Positions 7,979 through 16,595 are shown, numbered from the stretch's first letter. The stretch is DNA of 64,000 bases from Exiguobacterium artemiae 255-15 (GCF_000019905.1 NC_010556.1:1328001-1392000), one strand, 5' to 3'. Numbers and translations: made by a program. Notes: generated by a model from the sequence alone, not told the origin.

Positions 7979-8053
7979 ATGTTAGAGTTACAGCTTTTGA
8001 ACATTGATGAGCTCGAAGTTCCCGAGAAAATATACGTCTTGATTAAAAAATGA
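7979..8053 (+). CDS. Possible 24-aa peptide upstream of DUF6440 gene
   Basis: An ATG preceded by AGGGAGTTGAAG opens a 24-codon acidic frame (MLELQLLNIDELEVPEKIYV, then LIKK). It ends 19 bases before the DUF6440-type gene. It may be a leader peptide or a small translated gene; no family is known. Confidence 0.3.
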   Translation: MLELQLLNIDELEVPEKIYVLIKK

Positions 8054-8072
8054 AGCAAGGAGTGTGCACGAA

Positions 8073-8243
8073 ATGAAAAAGCGGTTTACCGTGAAGTCCA
8101 AACAACATCTGAGCGGAGGAATCATTAAAATCATCGTCGATACAGAGACCGGTGTGAATTATATAATGACAAGCGGTCTTGGTCTCAGTGGCATGACACC
8201 CTTATTAGACAAAGAAGGAAATGTGGTTGTCGATAGAAATTAA
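8073..8243 (+). CDS. DUF6440-family small protein, 56 aa
   Basis: The 56-residue product has the DUF6440 layout: a basic N-terminal strand, GGIIKIIVDTETGVNY, then a Gly-rich turn, TPLLDKEGNVVV and the end. The length fits the family. It follows CAAGGAGTG. It was missed by length cut-offs but the family pattern is convincing. The role of DUF6440 proteins is not established to my knowledge; they are small soluble proteins of Firmicutes. Confidence 0.75.
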   Translation: MKKRFTVKSKQHLSGGIIKIIVDTETGVNYIMTSGLGLSGMTPLLDKEGNVVVDRN

Positions 8244-8294
8244 ATCTCTATACACATTTTTATGTGTCTTTTAAAACGTTTATCTATACGTTTT

Positions 8295-8322
8295 TTGAAA
8301 CGTGCGATACGATGTATATAGT
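8295..8322 (+). promoter_or_regulatory. Possible promoter before the toxin-antitoxin operon
   Basis: TTGAAA (8295-8300) and TATAGT (8317-8322) are 16 bases apart, 159 bases before the antitoxin start. The rest of the 8244-8480 gap is AT-rich; a 61-codon frame there lacks a ribosome site and is not counted as a gene. Confidence 0.35.
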
Positions 8323-8480
8323 TATTAAAGTAAAGAAATTATCTACTATATCATATTTAAAACTATCCACGTGCTTTTCACTCATTCATCTAAACGTTTC
8401 AATGGCCTGGTGCCTATCTATGAAAACTGAGATTACTGTAACGAGGTGAAGAGCAGAGTGGGATTGAGGAGGAGTTTTAT

Positions 8481-8798
8481 ATGATTTCGAAATCAAAAGA
8501 ACGGTCGGTTGTGATGCTTACTGCGGATCAAATTATCTCAACGACTGCTGTCTCACGTTCTTTCAAACAAACAAGAGAAAAAGCACAAGAGGTGCCACTC
8601 TTCGTCACTAATGCGCAAGGAGAAATTGATACGGTCGTTGTAGGTTTTCATCAATTCGAAGAAATGAGCGAGATGATTGTCAAACAAGCAGCTTTAATTG
8701 AAGAATTTGAGCTTCTTTCTCGTCTGCGAGATGCGGAAAATTCGCCGGAAACATTCATTGATGCTGACGACGTGTTTGCTTCTCTGAGCATTGACTAA
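8481..8798 (+). CDS. Phd/YefM-family antitoxin
   Basis: This 105-aa protein has the YefM/Phd pattern: an N-terminal DNA-binding half (TTAVSRSFKQTREKAQ...PLFVTNAQGEIDTVVVGFHQFEEM) and an acidic, extended C-terminus that normally wraps around the toxin. ATG after GGAGGAG. It is the first gene of a toxin-antitoxin operon. Its partner toxin gene begins at 8805 and is split by the TnpB element, so the antitoxin is now without a functional partner here. Confidence 0.85.
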   Translation: MISKSKERSVVMLTADQIISTTAVSRSFKQTREKAQEVPLFVTNAQGEIDTVVVGFHQFEEMSEMIVKQAALIEEFELLSRLRDAENSPETFIDADDVFASLSID

Positions 8799-8810
8799 AA
8801 ATCAATGTTG

Positions 8811-8960
8811 AAAGTGTGGAATGCTCGTGTTTGAACTACCTCCACCTACGCTTTACTTAGAGGTGAAGGATTCCTGAGTTATCCGACCTAACGATCGAAA
8901 CCTGATCAGGCTAGCCCCGTCGTCCCGACGGTTGAAGAAGCTAAGATACGTTCGGCTTCT
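8811..8960 (-). ncRNA. Predicted omega RNA (reRNA) of TnpB copy 2
   Basis: By analogy with ISDra2 the RNA covers the 3' end of tnpB and the right end, and its guide is the flank just outside 8831: ACACGAGCATTCCACAC on the minus strand, i.e. the start of the toxin gene. An uninterrupted allele would carry TTTA next to this sequence. Boundaries are inferred. Confidence 0.45.
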
Positions 8961-10201
8961 TGTTTGAGATTCAGTCCTGCGTTCACATCCCGGTCGTGAT
9001 GGATCCCGCAACTCGGGCATGTCCATTCCCGTAAGCCAAGATGTTTCACGTTTTTGTGTTGATGGCCGCAACTGGAGCACAGTTGGCTCGAAGCAAAGGT
9101 CTTGCCGACCTTCACGACGGTTTTCCCGTACCAGCCCGCCTTATATTCGAGCAGGCGGAAGAACTCCGACCAGCTGACGTCCGAGATGGCCTTGCTCCAC
9201 TTGCTGTTCTTCTGCATGTTCTTCACCTGCAAAGTCTCGATGCCGATGACATCGTGGTTTTTGACGATCTCGGTCGATACCTTGTGCAGGAAGTCAGTGC
9301 GCTTGTTGGCGATCTTCTCGTGGATACGGGCCACCTTCCGCTTCTGCTTCTGATAGTTCTTAGAGTCAGAAAGCCTCACTTTCTTGGCCAGGGCGATTCG
9401 TTGACGGTGGGAGAGCTTACGCTGTTCGCGCGCCAATTTCTTCTCAAGTGTTCGGAAGTAACGGTCGTTCTTGTAGATCGTGCCGTCTGACAGGGTGGCA
9501 AAGTTCTTGAGTCCGACATCGACACCGACAGATGAACCGGTCTTCGGCAGTTCGTGGATTTCCTGCTCGACGAGCAGGGAGACAAAATATTTGCCTGACG
9601 CATTACGTCGGATCGTGGCATTCAAGATACGGCCTGTGATCTGTTTCGAATAGGCGAAACGAACCCATTTCAGCTTCGGAAGTTTGAGCTTGTTGCACAC
9701 AATCGAGACTTCAGGAAGTTGAGACTTGCCCTGTATGTTGGTCGTGTACGACTGGACGGGATGGCGCTTGGACTTGAAACGAGGGTGATCGTTCTGCTTC
9801 TTGAAGAAGCGGTCGAACGCATCGGCAAGGTGTTTGACGCTGATCTGTACAGATGTACTATCGACTTCCTTCAACCAGTCGAACTCCTGCTTCAACAAAG
9901 GAATTTCTTTGGAACAAGAACCGTAGGACAGCCCTTTCCCAGTGGTCTTGTACATTTCCTCCCACTTCGCCAGGAAATGGTTGAAGACGAAGCGCGAACA
10001 CCCAATCGTCTTCGCGATCAGGATTTCCTGCTCTTTTGTGGGATAGATTCTGAATCTGTAGGCCTTGTGCTTCAACACCATTTTTCACCTCCTTCAAAAG
10101 GACCTTCAAACAAAAGGATCTTTAAAAGGACTATACCCGAAAGACAGGCTGGCGATTCATCTCCCACTTTCACTTCGTTTAGAAGTGGGAGTATTCTCGC
10201 C
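8831..10201 (-). mobile_element. IS200/IS605-type TnpB-only element, copy 2 (1371 bp)
   Basis: The ends match those of copy 1: left end GGCGAGAATACT (reading leftward from 10201) and right end ...GTAGTTCAA (at 8831). Hairpins lie at 10161-10169/10183-10191 (left end, perfect 9 bp) and 8839-8847/8861-8869 (right end). The base-pairs next to the left end are TTTA on the element's strand. There is no target duplication, as shown by the exactly restored toxin frame. It is 28 bp longer than copy 1, almost all between the left hairpin and tnpB. Confidence 0.93.
8906..10081 (-). CDS. tnpB: TnpB (IS605 OrfB) RNA-guided nuclease, copy 2, all motifs intact
   Basis: This 391-aa TnpB is nearly identical in layout to copy 1 (over 90 % identical by eye). 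RuvC residues are Asp188, Glu282 and Asp365 in [16 protein letters not shown] and DRDVNAG. The zinc ribbon is complete (CSSC ... CPSC), unlike copy 1. ATG after AAGGAGGTG. It runs antisense to the toxin-antitoxin operon. With no tnpA, it depends on a transposase in trans, but the nuclease itself appears functional and could act on empty sites, maintaining the element. Confidence 0.95.
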   Translation of the reverse strand: MVLKHKAYRFRIYPTKEQEILIAKTIGCSRFVFNHFLAKWEEMYKTTGKGLSYGSCSKEIPLLKQEFDWLKEVDSTSVQISVKHLADAFDRFFKKQNDHPRFKSKRHPVQSYTTNIQGKSQLPEVSIVCNKLKLPKLKWVRFAYSKQITGRILNATIRRNASGKYFVSLLVEQEIHELPKTGSSVGVDVGLKNFATLSDGTIYKNDRYFRTLEKKLAREQRKLSHRQRIALAKKVRLSDSKNYQKQKRKVARIHEKIANKRTDFLHKVSTEIVKNHDVIGIETLQVKNMQKNSKWSKAISDVSWSEFFRLLEYKAGWYGKTVVKVGKTFASSQLCSSCGHQHKNVKHLGLREWTCPSCGIHHDRDVNAGLNLKQEAERILASSTVGTTGLA

Positions 10202-10573
10202 TAAATTCGATAAAGTTAATTTTCACCCTAAAGCTGTTAAAGAACTTAAAAAACTTGATCGACAAATCATTCGAATTATTCAGCGTGATGTACAGGAAAA
10301 ATTAGCAGTTGATCCAAAAAATCATGGTGAACCGCTACGTGCTCCATTAACTGGTTGTTATAAGCTAAAGTACAAATCATTGAATCTTCGGCTCGTTTAC
10401 ACGATTCGTGACGAGCAATTAACGATTATAAAAATATCGGATGATTAGGAAATTCAGCAAGAGATTGAAGGAATTGTTAGTATTTTAGCAATTGGAGAGC
10501 GTACGAGAGAACGCGTCTATAGAGATGCTTTAAATCGAAAAGAAAAGTAAGTACAAATTGTGATAATTAAAGA

Positions 10574-10609
10574 AGACGATTCCTGTATTGAACGAGGAAT
10601 CGTCTTTTT
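10574..10609 (+). terminator. Intrinsic terminator of the toxin-antitoxin operon
   Basis: AGACGATTCCT (10574-10584) pairs perfectly with AGGAATCGTCT (10595-10605), followed by TTTTG. Confidence 0.8.
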
Positions 10610-10688
10610 GTATGTCGTTAAAATCGATTAGTTTTGATTTCTATTTCGTAAGAACAAGTTCCTTAAAGAGTATTTCTCCTTCTTAATA

Positions 10689-10704
10689 ATGCAATCGATT
10701 GCAT
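10689..10704. promoter_or_regulatory. 16-bp perfect palindrome, possible operator
   Basis: ATGCAATCGATTGCAT is fully self-complementary and lies 214 bases before sstT in an otherwise AT-rich 300-base gap. LacI-type repressors bind such CG-centred palindromes, but no regulator is adjacent. The rest of the gap 10610-10917 shows no recognised riboswitch. Confidence 0.3.
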
Positions 10705-10917
10705 ACCTATTCTTTTAACACCTAGTCTTAAACGAATCGGATTTCTTGCAAAAAACTAGTTTTTATTTCACCGGATTTATGTAAAAATAGAACACAACAA
10801 ACTGAGAGAATTTTTAGAAAAATAAACGAGTAAACTATCTGTCTTTTGGATAGGAGAGAGAATCGTTGTTTTTCAAATTCTAAATAACTTATTCGTTTTG
10901 AACCTGGAGGGGAACGT

Positions 10918-12189
10918 ATGAAAGTGTTGAAGATGTGGAACCAAATCAGTTTAGTGAAGCAAATTGCAGTCGGTTTGATTATTGGTATTATTTTAGCTGT
11001 ATCGATTCCTGAAGCTGCCCAGTCCATCACCATCTTTGGAACACTGTTTGTTTCCGCGCTGAAGGCCGTTGCGCCGGTTTTAGTATTCTTCCTGGTCATG
11101 GCAGCAATCGTCCAGCATAAAAAAGGACAACAGACGAACATGAAGTCGATTGTCTTCTTGTATCTCCTCGGGACGTTCTTAGCGGGAGCCGTTGCTGTCG
11201 TATTCAGTTTCCTGTTCCCTGTCAACATCGCGCTGACGGAGAGTACGGAGAAATTAGCTGCGCCGGGTAATGCGATTGAAGTCATCCGGACACTCGTCTT
11301 GAATATGGTGGACAATCCGGTCAATGCGTTAGTCCAAGGCAATTACATTGGGATCTTAACGTGGGCCATCGTGCTGGGATTAGCACTGAAAAATGCTTCC
11401 GATTCAACGAAAACGTTCATTTCTAATTTCTCGGATGCGATCGCGAAGATGGTCGGTTGGATCATTAAACTCGCACCACTCGGAATCATGGGGATTGTCA
11501 TTGAGTCGATTACAAAAAACGGTCTCGGATCGCTGCTCAACTATGGTCAACTGCTTGTGCTGTTGATCGGGACGATGCTATTTGTAGCGCTTGTCGTCAA
11601 TCCACTGATCGTTTTCATCAACGTTCGTCAAAATCCGTATCCGCTCGTCTTTAAATGTATCCGTGAGAGCGGAATTACAGCCTTCTTCACACGGAGTTCG
11701 GCTGCCAATATTCCGGTTAACATGGAACTGTGTAAAAAACTTGGTCTCGATAAAGAGACGTATGCGATTTCGATTCCGCTTGGCGCGACCGTCAACATGG
11801 CGGGAGCAGCCGTTACGATTTCGGTCTTAACGCTTGCTGCAGTCAATACGCTGAACATCCCGGTCGATCTTCCGACAGCCATTATCTTGAGTGTCTTAGC
11901 TGCTGTCTGTGCCTGTGGAGCTTCCGGTGTGGCCGGTGGTTCACTCCTGCTGATCCCGCTTGCGTGCAGTCTTTTCGGGATTCCGAATGAGATCGCGATG
12001 CAGGTCATCGCTGTCGGATTCATCATCAGTGTCTTGCAGGATTCGTTTGAAACAGGACTCAACTCTTCAACGGATGTGCTGTTTACAGCGACTGCTGAAT
12101 TCAAAAAGCGGTTAAAAGAAGGCGAAAACTTATCAATCAATCGTACAGCCATTGCGGAAGAACCAACTGAACAAGTCGTCAACAGCTGA
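10918..12189 (+). CDS. sstT: Serine/threonine:Na+ symporter SstT
   Basis: This 423-aa transporter belongs to the dicarboxylate/amino acid:cation symporter family. It has about eight to nine membrane helices plus the re-entrant hairpins, with the family words [17 protein letters not shown] (first hairpin, serine-rich), [16 protein letters not shown] (helix 7) and [19 protein letters not shown] (second hairpin). These match SstT rather than glutamate carriers. It imports serine and threonine with sodium. ATG after GGAGGGG; it is a single gene with its own terminator. The variable C-terminal tail is cytosolic. Confidence 0.93.
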   Translation: MKVLKMWNQISLVKQIAVGLIIGIILAVSIPEAAQSITIFGTLFVSALKAVAPVLVFFLVMAAIVQHKKGQQTNMKSIVFLYLLGTFLAGAVAVVFSFLFPVNIALTESTEKLAAPGNAIEVIRTLVLNMVDNPVNALVQGNYIGILTWAIVLGLALKNASDSTKTFISNFSDAIAKMVGWIIKLAPLGIMGIVIESITKNGLGSLLNYGQLLVLLIGTMLFVALVVNPLIVFINVRQNPYPLVFKCIRESGITAFFTRSSAANIPVNMELCKKLGLDKETYAISIPLGATVNMAGAAVTISVLTLAAVNTLNIPVDLPTAIILSVLAAVCACGASGVAGGSLLLIPLACSLFGIPNEIAMQVIAVGFIISVLQDSFETGLNSSTDVLFTATAEFKKRLKEGENLSINRTAIAEEPTEQVVNS

Positions 12190-12210
12190 TTTGCATTGAT
12201 GCTGTCAAAA

Positions 12211-12256
12211 AAGATGAAAGACATCCCGTAAGAAGAGATGTCTATCATCTTTTTTG
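12211..12256 (+). terminator. Intrinsic terminator of sstT
   Basis: A 15-bp stem with one mismatch (12211-12225/12237-12251) is followed by a run of T. Confidence 0.85.
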
Positions 12257-12315
12257 TCGTCATGGATGGAACGGAAAACAAGGAGAGAATCATGTGATTC
12301 CCTCCTTGCCTGAAG

Positions 12316-13221
12316 TTACTTTTGTGTTCTTGTCTTTTTAAAGCTGTAAATGACACTGATCAGGATGACAAGGACGATTGTTCCGAGTGACATCCAGATT
12401 GGCATTTTGTAGACATCACTGAAAATCATCTTTGCTCCGATGAAGACGAGCATGAAGCTGAGACCGTGTTTCAGGTAGTAGAAGCGGTCAATCAGGTTCG
12501 CGAGGACGAAGTAGAGACTGCGGAGTCCAAGGATTGCCATGATGTTCGCGTAGAAGATGATGAACGGATCACGCGAGTAGGCGAAGCTTGCTGCGACCGA
12601 GTCGACGGCGAAGACGATATCCGAGACTTCGATGAAGATCAACGCGATTAACAGTGGTGTAAAGAACAATTTACCGTTGATTCGCTGTGTAAATTTACCG
12701 GACGAGATGTCTTGTGTGATTGGCAAGCGTTTTTCCAGCCAACGGATCGTTTTGTTTTCTTCAAGCGACGTTTCCTGACCGATGTTCTTAAACATCATGT
12801 AACCCGTGTAGACAAGGAATGCCCCGAAGATGTAGTACACCCATGCGAAGTTCTCAAGAAGCGATACTCCGGCGACGATGAAGATGACGCGGAAGAGAAT
12901 GGCACCGAGAATTCCCCAGAACAAGACTTTGTGCTGGTACTTCAACGGAATCGCGAAGTACGCAAAGACGAGTGAGAAGACGAAGACGTTATCAATCGCG
13001 AGTGCCTTCTCGATGAAATAAACGCTCGTGTATTCAATAGCAGCGTCACTACCTTGTGCGTAGAACAACCAACCGCCAAAGGCGACGGCGAGTCCGATCC
13101 AGACGAACGTCCACGTCCAGGCTTCGCGGAGCGAGACCTCATGGGCTTTCCTGTGAAACACGCCAAGGTCCAGTGCGAGCATGATGAAGACGATGGCTAA
13201 AAATACAATCAATAGTGTCAA
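12316..13221 (-). CDS. TerC/Alx-family membrane protein
   Basis: This 301-aa protein has about nine hydrophobic segments and the TerC landmarks: ALDLGVFHRKAHEVSLREA near the N-terminus, YFIEKALAIDNVFVFSLVF and IFIEVSDIVFAVDSVAA, each with acidic residues inside helices that bind metal. TerC/Alx proteins export manganese in several bacteria or help metalate exported proteins; the exact role here is inferred. Start: TTG behind AAAGGAGG at good distance. I looked for a yybP-ykoY manganese riboswitch upstream (13222-13370) and saw none. No operon partner. Confidence 0.9.
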   Translation of the reverse strand: MTLLIVFLAIVFIMLALDLGVFHRKAHEVSLREAWTWTFVWIGLAVAFGGWLFYAQGSDAAIEYTSVYFIEKALAIDNVFVFSLVFAYFAIPLKYQHKVLFWGILGAILFRVIFIVAGVSLLENFAWVYYIFGAFLVYTGYMMFKNIGQETSLEENKTIRWLEKRLPITQDISSGKFTQRINGKLFFTPLLIALIFIEVSDIVFAVDSVAASFAYSRDPFIIFYANIMAILGLRSLYFVLANLIDRFYYLKHGLSFMLVFIGAKMIFSDVYKMPIWMSLGTIVLVILISVIYSFKKTRTQK

Positions 13222-13381
13222 CAGCGCTTCCTCCTTTGAAGTGATGTGCTTTTCATATTTTGATTATAAGTTCATAAGAACTCAAAGTAAAGAGATAAGT
13301 GTGCTGCTTTTTTATTTGGATGTGCGATCGATCGATTTGTGGATTCGAAAGAAGTGGCGGGGCTAAGGCAAGCGGGTGCAC

Positions 13382-13431
13382 AAAAATGCCCTGTCTTCTA
13401 CCGGAAAAAGTTTCCGTAAAAAGACAGGGCA
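13382..13431 (-). terminator. Intrinsic terminator of the MFS gene
   Basis: TGCCCTGTCTT (13387-13397) and AAGACAGGGCA (13421-13431) pair perfectly, and on the minus strand the stem is followed by TTTTTG. The remaining gap between TerC and the MFS gene (13222-13541) holds nothing else I can support. Confidence 0.75.
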
Positions 13432-13541
13432 ATCCGTTAGAGGGCTGAAGGGAGATCAGTTCAAATCACCGGCATGTTTTCGAGAAGGTACTCGGAAAAT
13501 GTTTTGATCTTTCGATGGCTCCTAGTTAATCAGACGTCATA

Positions 13542-14743
13542 TTACAGACGTTCCAGACGACGGGAAACAGCAGTCAGGATGACGGCGAGGATGACCATGA
13601 TTCCGCCGACCCACGGTGTGTGGACAAGGCCAATCGTGTCGGCGACGAGTCCGCCGATCGTTGCCCCGAGGGCGATCCCAATATTGAAGGCGGAAATGTT
13701 CAACGCGGAAGCGACATCGACGGCTGCCGGAACGTATTTTTCCGCCAGCTGCACGATATACAGTTGCAGTCCCGGACATTCATGAAAGCAAGCAGTCCCA
13801 TCAGGATGATCCCGATGATCCCGGCGACTTTAAACGGAATCATGAACGACAGGGCAATCATGACGATCGCGTGCAGAATGAACATATAAAATAACGCTTT
13901 GATCGGATTTCCGTTGGCGAGTTTTCCGCCGACGGTGTTGCCGATGGCGACAGCAATGCCGTAGACAAGCAGGATGATACTGATTAGGCTCGGGCTGATG
14001 TGAGTGAGGTCCTGCATGATCGGTGTCAGATACGTGAAGGCGACGAATGTTCCGCCGTAACCGAGGGCGGTAATCAGGAAACCGAGCATCAGGCGTCCGT
14101 TCGTCAACAGTTTAAACATATCGGAAAACTTCGCCGGCGGTGATTGTTTCAAGTCTTTTGGAATCAGGAAAAAACTTGCGATGATGGCGATGACACCGAG
14201 TGCGGCGACAGCAAAGAACGTCGCACGCCAGCCGAATGATTGACCGATGAATGTGCCGAGCGGGACGCCGGTTACGGTCGCAACCGTCAGACCGGTGAAC
14301 ATCAAAGCGATGGCACTGGCTTTTTTATGTTCCGGTACGAGCTGAACGGCGATCGTTGCGCCAATCGAGAAGAAGACACCGTGCGAAAACGCGGTGATGA
14401 ACCGGGCGACGATCAACAGTTCGAAAGTGGGTGCGATGGCTGATACGAGATTTCCGGCGATAAAGACGACCATCAACGCCATCAGTAATGTTTTCAGGTT
14501 CATCCGGTTCGTCAGGGCAGTCAAGATCGGTGCACCGACGGCGACACCGATTGCGTAACCGGAAATGATCAGTCCGGCCAGAGTGATGCCGATATTTAAG
14601 TCACCGGCGATCGCAGCAAGCAGACCGACCGGGACAAATTCCGTTGTTCCGATACCAAAGGCGCTGATAGCAAGTGCGAGCAGGGCGAAGCGGCCGTTTT
14701 GCGGGACCTGTTCCTGTTCAGCACGCGGGTTTAATTGATTCAT
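13542..14743 (-). pseudogene. MFS (DHA1, AraJ-type) efflux transporter, frameshifted
   Basis: The gene starts at ATG 14743 after AGGAGG and encodes a 12-helix MFS pump of the AraJ/YdhL type (GTTEFVPVGLLAAIAGDL at the start, then the FITAFSHGVFFSIGATIA region). At about 13774 the frame shifts: upstream reads ...LLAFMNV-RD, and the continuation LQLYIVQLAEKYVPAAVDVASALN to the stop lies in another frame. Restoring one G in a GGG run gives the smooth MNVPGLQLYIVQLAEKY and a 400-aa protein. It is divergent from an HxlR regulator with a shared operator. Either a pseudogene or a sequencing error. Confidence 0.85.
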
Positions 14744-14880
14744 GATAATTCCTCCTGGATAAATGAGCTAAAGTGAGATAGTGCAACCATGCTCCGAACG
14801 ACCGGGCCCGGATCGTTTTTCAAACAGGGACACTTCTGCGTGATCCCATCATAGAGCGGCATTGTTTTTTATGGAAGTAC

Positions 14881-14913
14881 GTACTTTTAAGTGTGATAGG
14901 CACTAAAAAGTAC
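14881..14913. promoter_or_regulatory. Operator dyad between MFS pump and HxlR regulator
   Basis: GTACTTTTAAGTG (14881-14893) and CACTAAAAAGTAC (14901-14913) are an inverted repeat matching at 12 of 13 positions with a 7-base centre. It lies 41 bases before the HxlR start and 138 bases before the MFS start. HxlR-type winged-helix proteins commonly bind such GTAC-ended dyads, so this is the likely autoregulatory and pump operator. Confidence 0.7.
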
Positions 14914-14953
14914 CTGTCCCGCTGTACTTCAAGAATCGAAAGGAAGAATCAGC

Positions 14954-15283
14954 ATGGCCTACAATATTCCGGTCGAAGCGACCCTGCAAGTCATCGGAGG
15001 CAAATGGAAAGTCGTCATCATGTGTCATCTCATCAAAGGCGAACGCCGGACAAGTGAGTTGAAGAAGCTGATGCCGAACATCACGCAAAAAATGTTGACG
15101 CAACAACTGCGCGAACTCGAACAGGACGGTGTCATCATCCGGACGGTTTATGAACAAGTCCCACCGAAAGTCATCTATTCCTTATCCGACTACGGTTGGT
15201 CGTTGCGCCCAATCTTAGACGCGATGTGCGCCTGGGGCGAAGGACACATCGATTTGACGGGCGAGGAAGTCGTGTCTTCTTGA
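14954..15283 (+). CDS. HxlR-family transcriptional regulator
   Basis: This 109-aa protein has the whole HxlR winged-helix domain: VEATLQVIGGKWKVVIMCHL, RRTSELKKLMPNITQKMLTQQLRELEQDGVI (recognition helix) and PPKVIYSLSDYGWSLRPILD (wing and dimer helix). HxlR proteins are homodimers that usually repress a divergent gene until they sense electrophiles or aldehydes. Here the divergent target is the MFS pump, with a dyad in the gap. ATG after AAAGGAAG. Confidence 0.92.
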   Translation: MAYNIPVEATLQVIGGKWKVVIMCHLIKGERRTSELKKLMPNITQKMLTQQLRELEQDGVIIRTVYEQVPPKVIYSLSDYGWSLRPILDAMCAWGEGHIDLTGEEVVSS

Positions 15284-15299
15284 ATCAACTACAAAAAGA

Positions 15300-15332
15300 A
15301 AAAGACCTCACATTTGGATGGGGTCTTTTTCT
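15300..15332. terminator. Bidirectional terminator
   Basis: AAAAGACC and GGTCTTTT pair, giving T-runs on both strands, between the convergent HxlR gene and the 97-aa membrane gene. Confidence 0.65.
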
Positions 15333-15363
15333 ATAGTAATGACGGACAGTGCAATGGTTCGTA

Positions 15364-15657
15364 CTATTTGTCATGTTTCGATCGTTTTCCTTCAAGTCCG
15401 ATGAAAGTGATGAACAGTCCGACGGTGATGGCAAATGCGAGCATCGCATTTTGGTACCATCCTCTCGGGAAAAAATCGACGAGGAACAACAAGAGGAACA
15501 AGGAGGAGACAATCAGCCGTGCGTCCCGCGTTTGAGGACGGAGCGATTTCCAGTGGATCAACAGCAACAAGGAGGCCAAAGGAGCAACAATATAGGAAAT
15601 CACAAAAAACGGAAAGCGTTTTAAGTAGAACGGTAATCGTTCAACGGGATCGCTCAT
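15364..15657 (-). CDS. Small membrane protein, 97 aa
   Basis: Three hydrophobic segments (about residues 14-33, 45-62 and 68-88) and a basic C-terminal tail. ATG after AAAGGAG. It lies 15 bases after the 84-aa gene and is probably co-transcribed with it. No family recognised. Confidence 0.6.
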   Translation of the reverse strand: MSDPVERLPFYLKRFPFFVISYIVAPLASLLLLIHWKSLRPQTRDARLIVSSLFLLLFLVDFFPRGWYQNAMLAFAITVGLFITFIGLEGKRSKHDK

Positions 15658-15672
15658 GATGTTCTCCTTTCC

Positions 15673-15927
15673 TTACGCCTGGAGTTCAACGATCTCTACC
15701 CATACTTGATAATAGGTGAGATCTTCAAATGGTATTTCTGCCGTTTGAACCCGGAATTCCGGCACATGTGCCAAATAAAAGGTCAGGGCACAGGCAATCT
15801 TATGGTCTGGTGTACAGTACCCGTTAATCGTACGACCGTAGATTTCGTTTGCGAATGCATCGGCCCAGACGTCTGCCTCACGAAAGGTTTCAAATACGAT
15901 GGTTTCTTCTTTCCAACGAATCGACAT
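15673..15927 (-). CDS. Hypothetical protein, 84 aa
   Basis: A small soluble protein with many aromatic and acidic residues and no recognised motif. ATG after AAAGGAG. It precedes the 97-aa membrane gene on the same strand. Function unknown. Confidence 0.6.
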   Translation of the reverse strand: MSIRWKEETIVFETFREADVWADAFANEIYGRTINGYCTPDHKIACALTFYLAHVPEFRVQTAEIPFEDLTYYQVWVEIVELQA

Positions 15928-15973
15928 GCTCGAACCACTCCTTTTATCCTGAAATTCCCATATCTATCATAAC

Positions 15974-16011
15974 AAAAAACAGACGGATGCTCATCTGACA
16001 AGAGCATCCGT
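15974..16011 (-). terminator. Intrinsic terminator of the LysE gene
   Basis: ACGGATGCTC and GAGCATCCGT form a 10-bp stem; on the minus strand it is followed by a TTTTTT run. Confidence 0.85.
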
Positions 16012-16019
16012 CCGTTTAA

Positions 16020-16595
16020 TTAAAAGATCGTCACAGCCGAGTAGACCAGTAAGGCGGACATCGTGAATCGGAAAAGGCGGTCATACCGCGTGAAGAAGCG
16101 GCTGAACAGGGAACCGAAAGCCGACCATAATAAAAGAGCCGCCCATCCCAACAGAATCGTATACCCCAGATAGACCATCGTTTGCACAGCCGAACCGCTG
16201 TGCGGCAGAATGAAGGTCGACAGGACCGTCAGAAAAAATAAGATGCTTTTGATGTTGATCATCTGAAAGACAAAACCGGATAAAAACGTTGCCTGCACAT
16301 CGATCGTTTTACCGCTGGTTGGTTTCGGAAAACCGATTTTCCACGCGAGATACAGTAAATACGCCACACCCGCCAGCTGCAAATAGGGTTCCAGCATCGT
16401 CAACAATTGATCCAAACCTGCTGTGAACCCGGCACTCAGCAGTCCGAGAAAGGCGAAACCGGTCAGAATGCCGCCGTTGAATTTCCACGCGCCGACGAAT
16501 CCGAAATGACGTGCTTCGTTCATCATGAGCAGGTTGCTCGGACCGGGGGTGATGGAAGTGATGATGACATATGACAAAAATGCTGCTACGTTCAT
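16020..16595 (-). CDS. LysE/RhtB-family amino acid exporter
   Basis: This 191-aa protein has about six membrane segments and the LysE signature near the N-terminus (SITPGPSNLLMMNEARHFG). The family exports amino acids such as lysine, homoserine or threonine; the substrate cannot be read from sequence. ATG after AAAGGAG. It is divergent from a LysR regulator 131 bases away, the usual control arrangement for this family. Confidence 0.9.
   Translation of the reverse strand: MNVAAFLSYVIITSITPGPSNLLMMNEARHFGFVGAWKFNGGILTGFAFLGLLSAGFTAGLDQLLTMLEPYLQLAGVAYLLYLAWKIGFPKPTSGKTIDVQATFLSGFVFQMINIKSILFFLTVLSTFILPHSGSAVQTMVYLGYTILLGWAALLLWSAFGSLFSRFFTRYDRLFRFTMSALLVYSAVTIF

Larger units (their letters stand above)
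8805..10550 (+). pseudogene. RelE/ParE-type toxin gene, split by IS insertion and carrying an amber codon
   Basis: The 5' piece is 8805-8830 (MLKVWNARV) and the 3' piece 10202-10550. Removing the element 8831-10201 joins GTGT to TAAATTC and restores the frame ...NARVKFDKVNFHPKAVKELK, a typical RelE N-terminus. The frame then reads to ISDD, hits TAG at 10446-10448, and continues in the same frame through ILAIGERTRERVYRDALNRK, the expected RelE C-terminus, to TAA at 10548-10550. The toxin is therefore inactivated twice. RelE toxins are ribosome-dependent mRNA nucleases. Confidence 0.88.

Noticed and set aside
8264-8449. 61-codon frame before the antitoxin gene
   Set aside because: No ribosome site and an unnatural composition; it overlaps the likely promoter region.
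13222-13370. Possible yybP-ykoY manganese riboswitch before the TerC gene
   Set aside because: I searched for the conserved core and did not see it on either strand.
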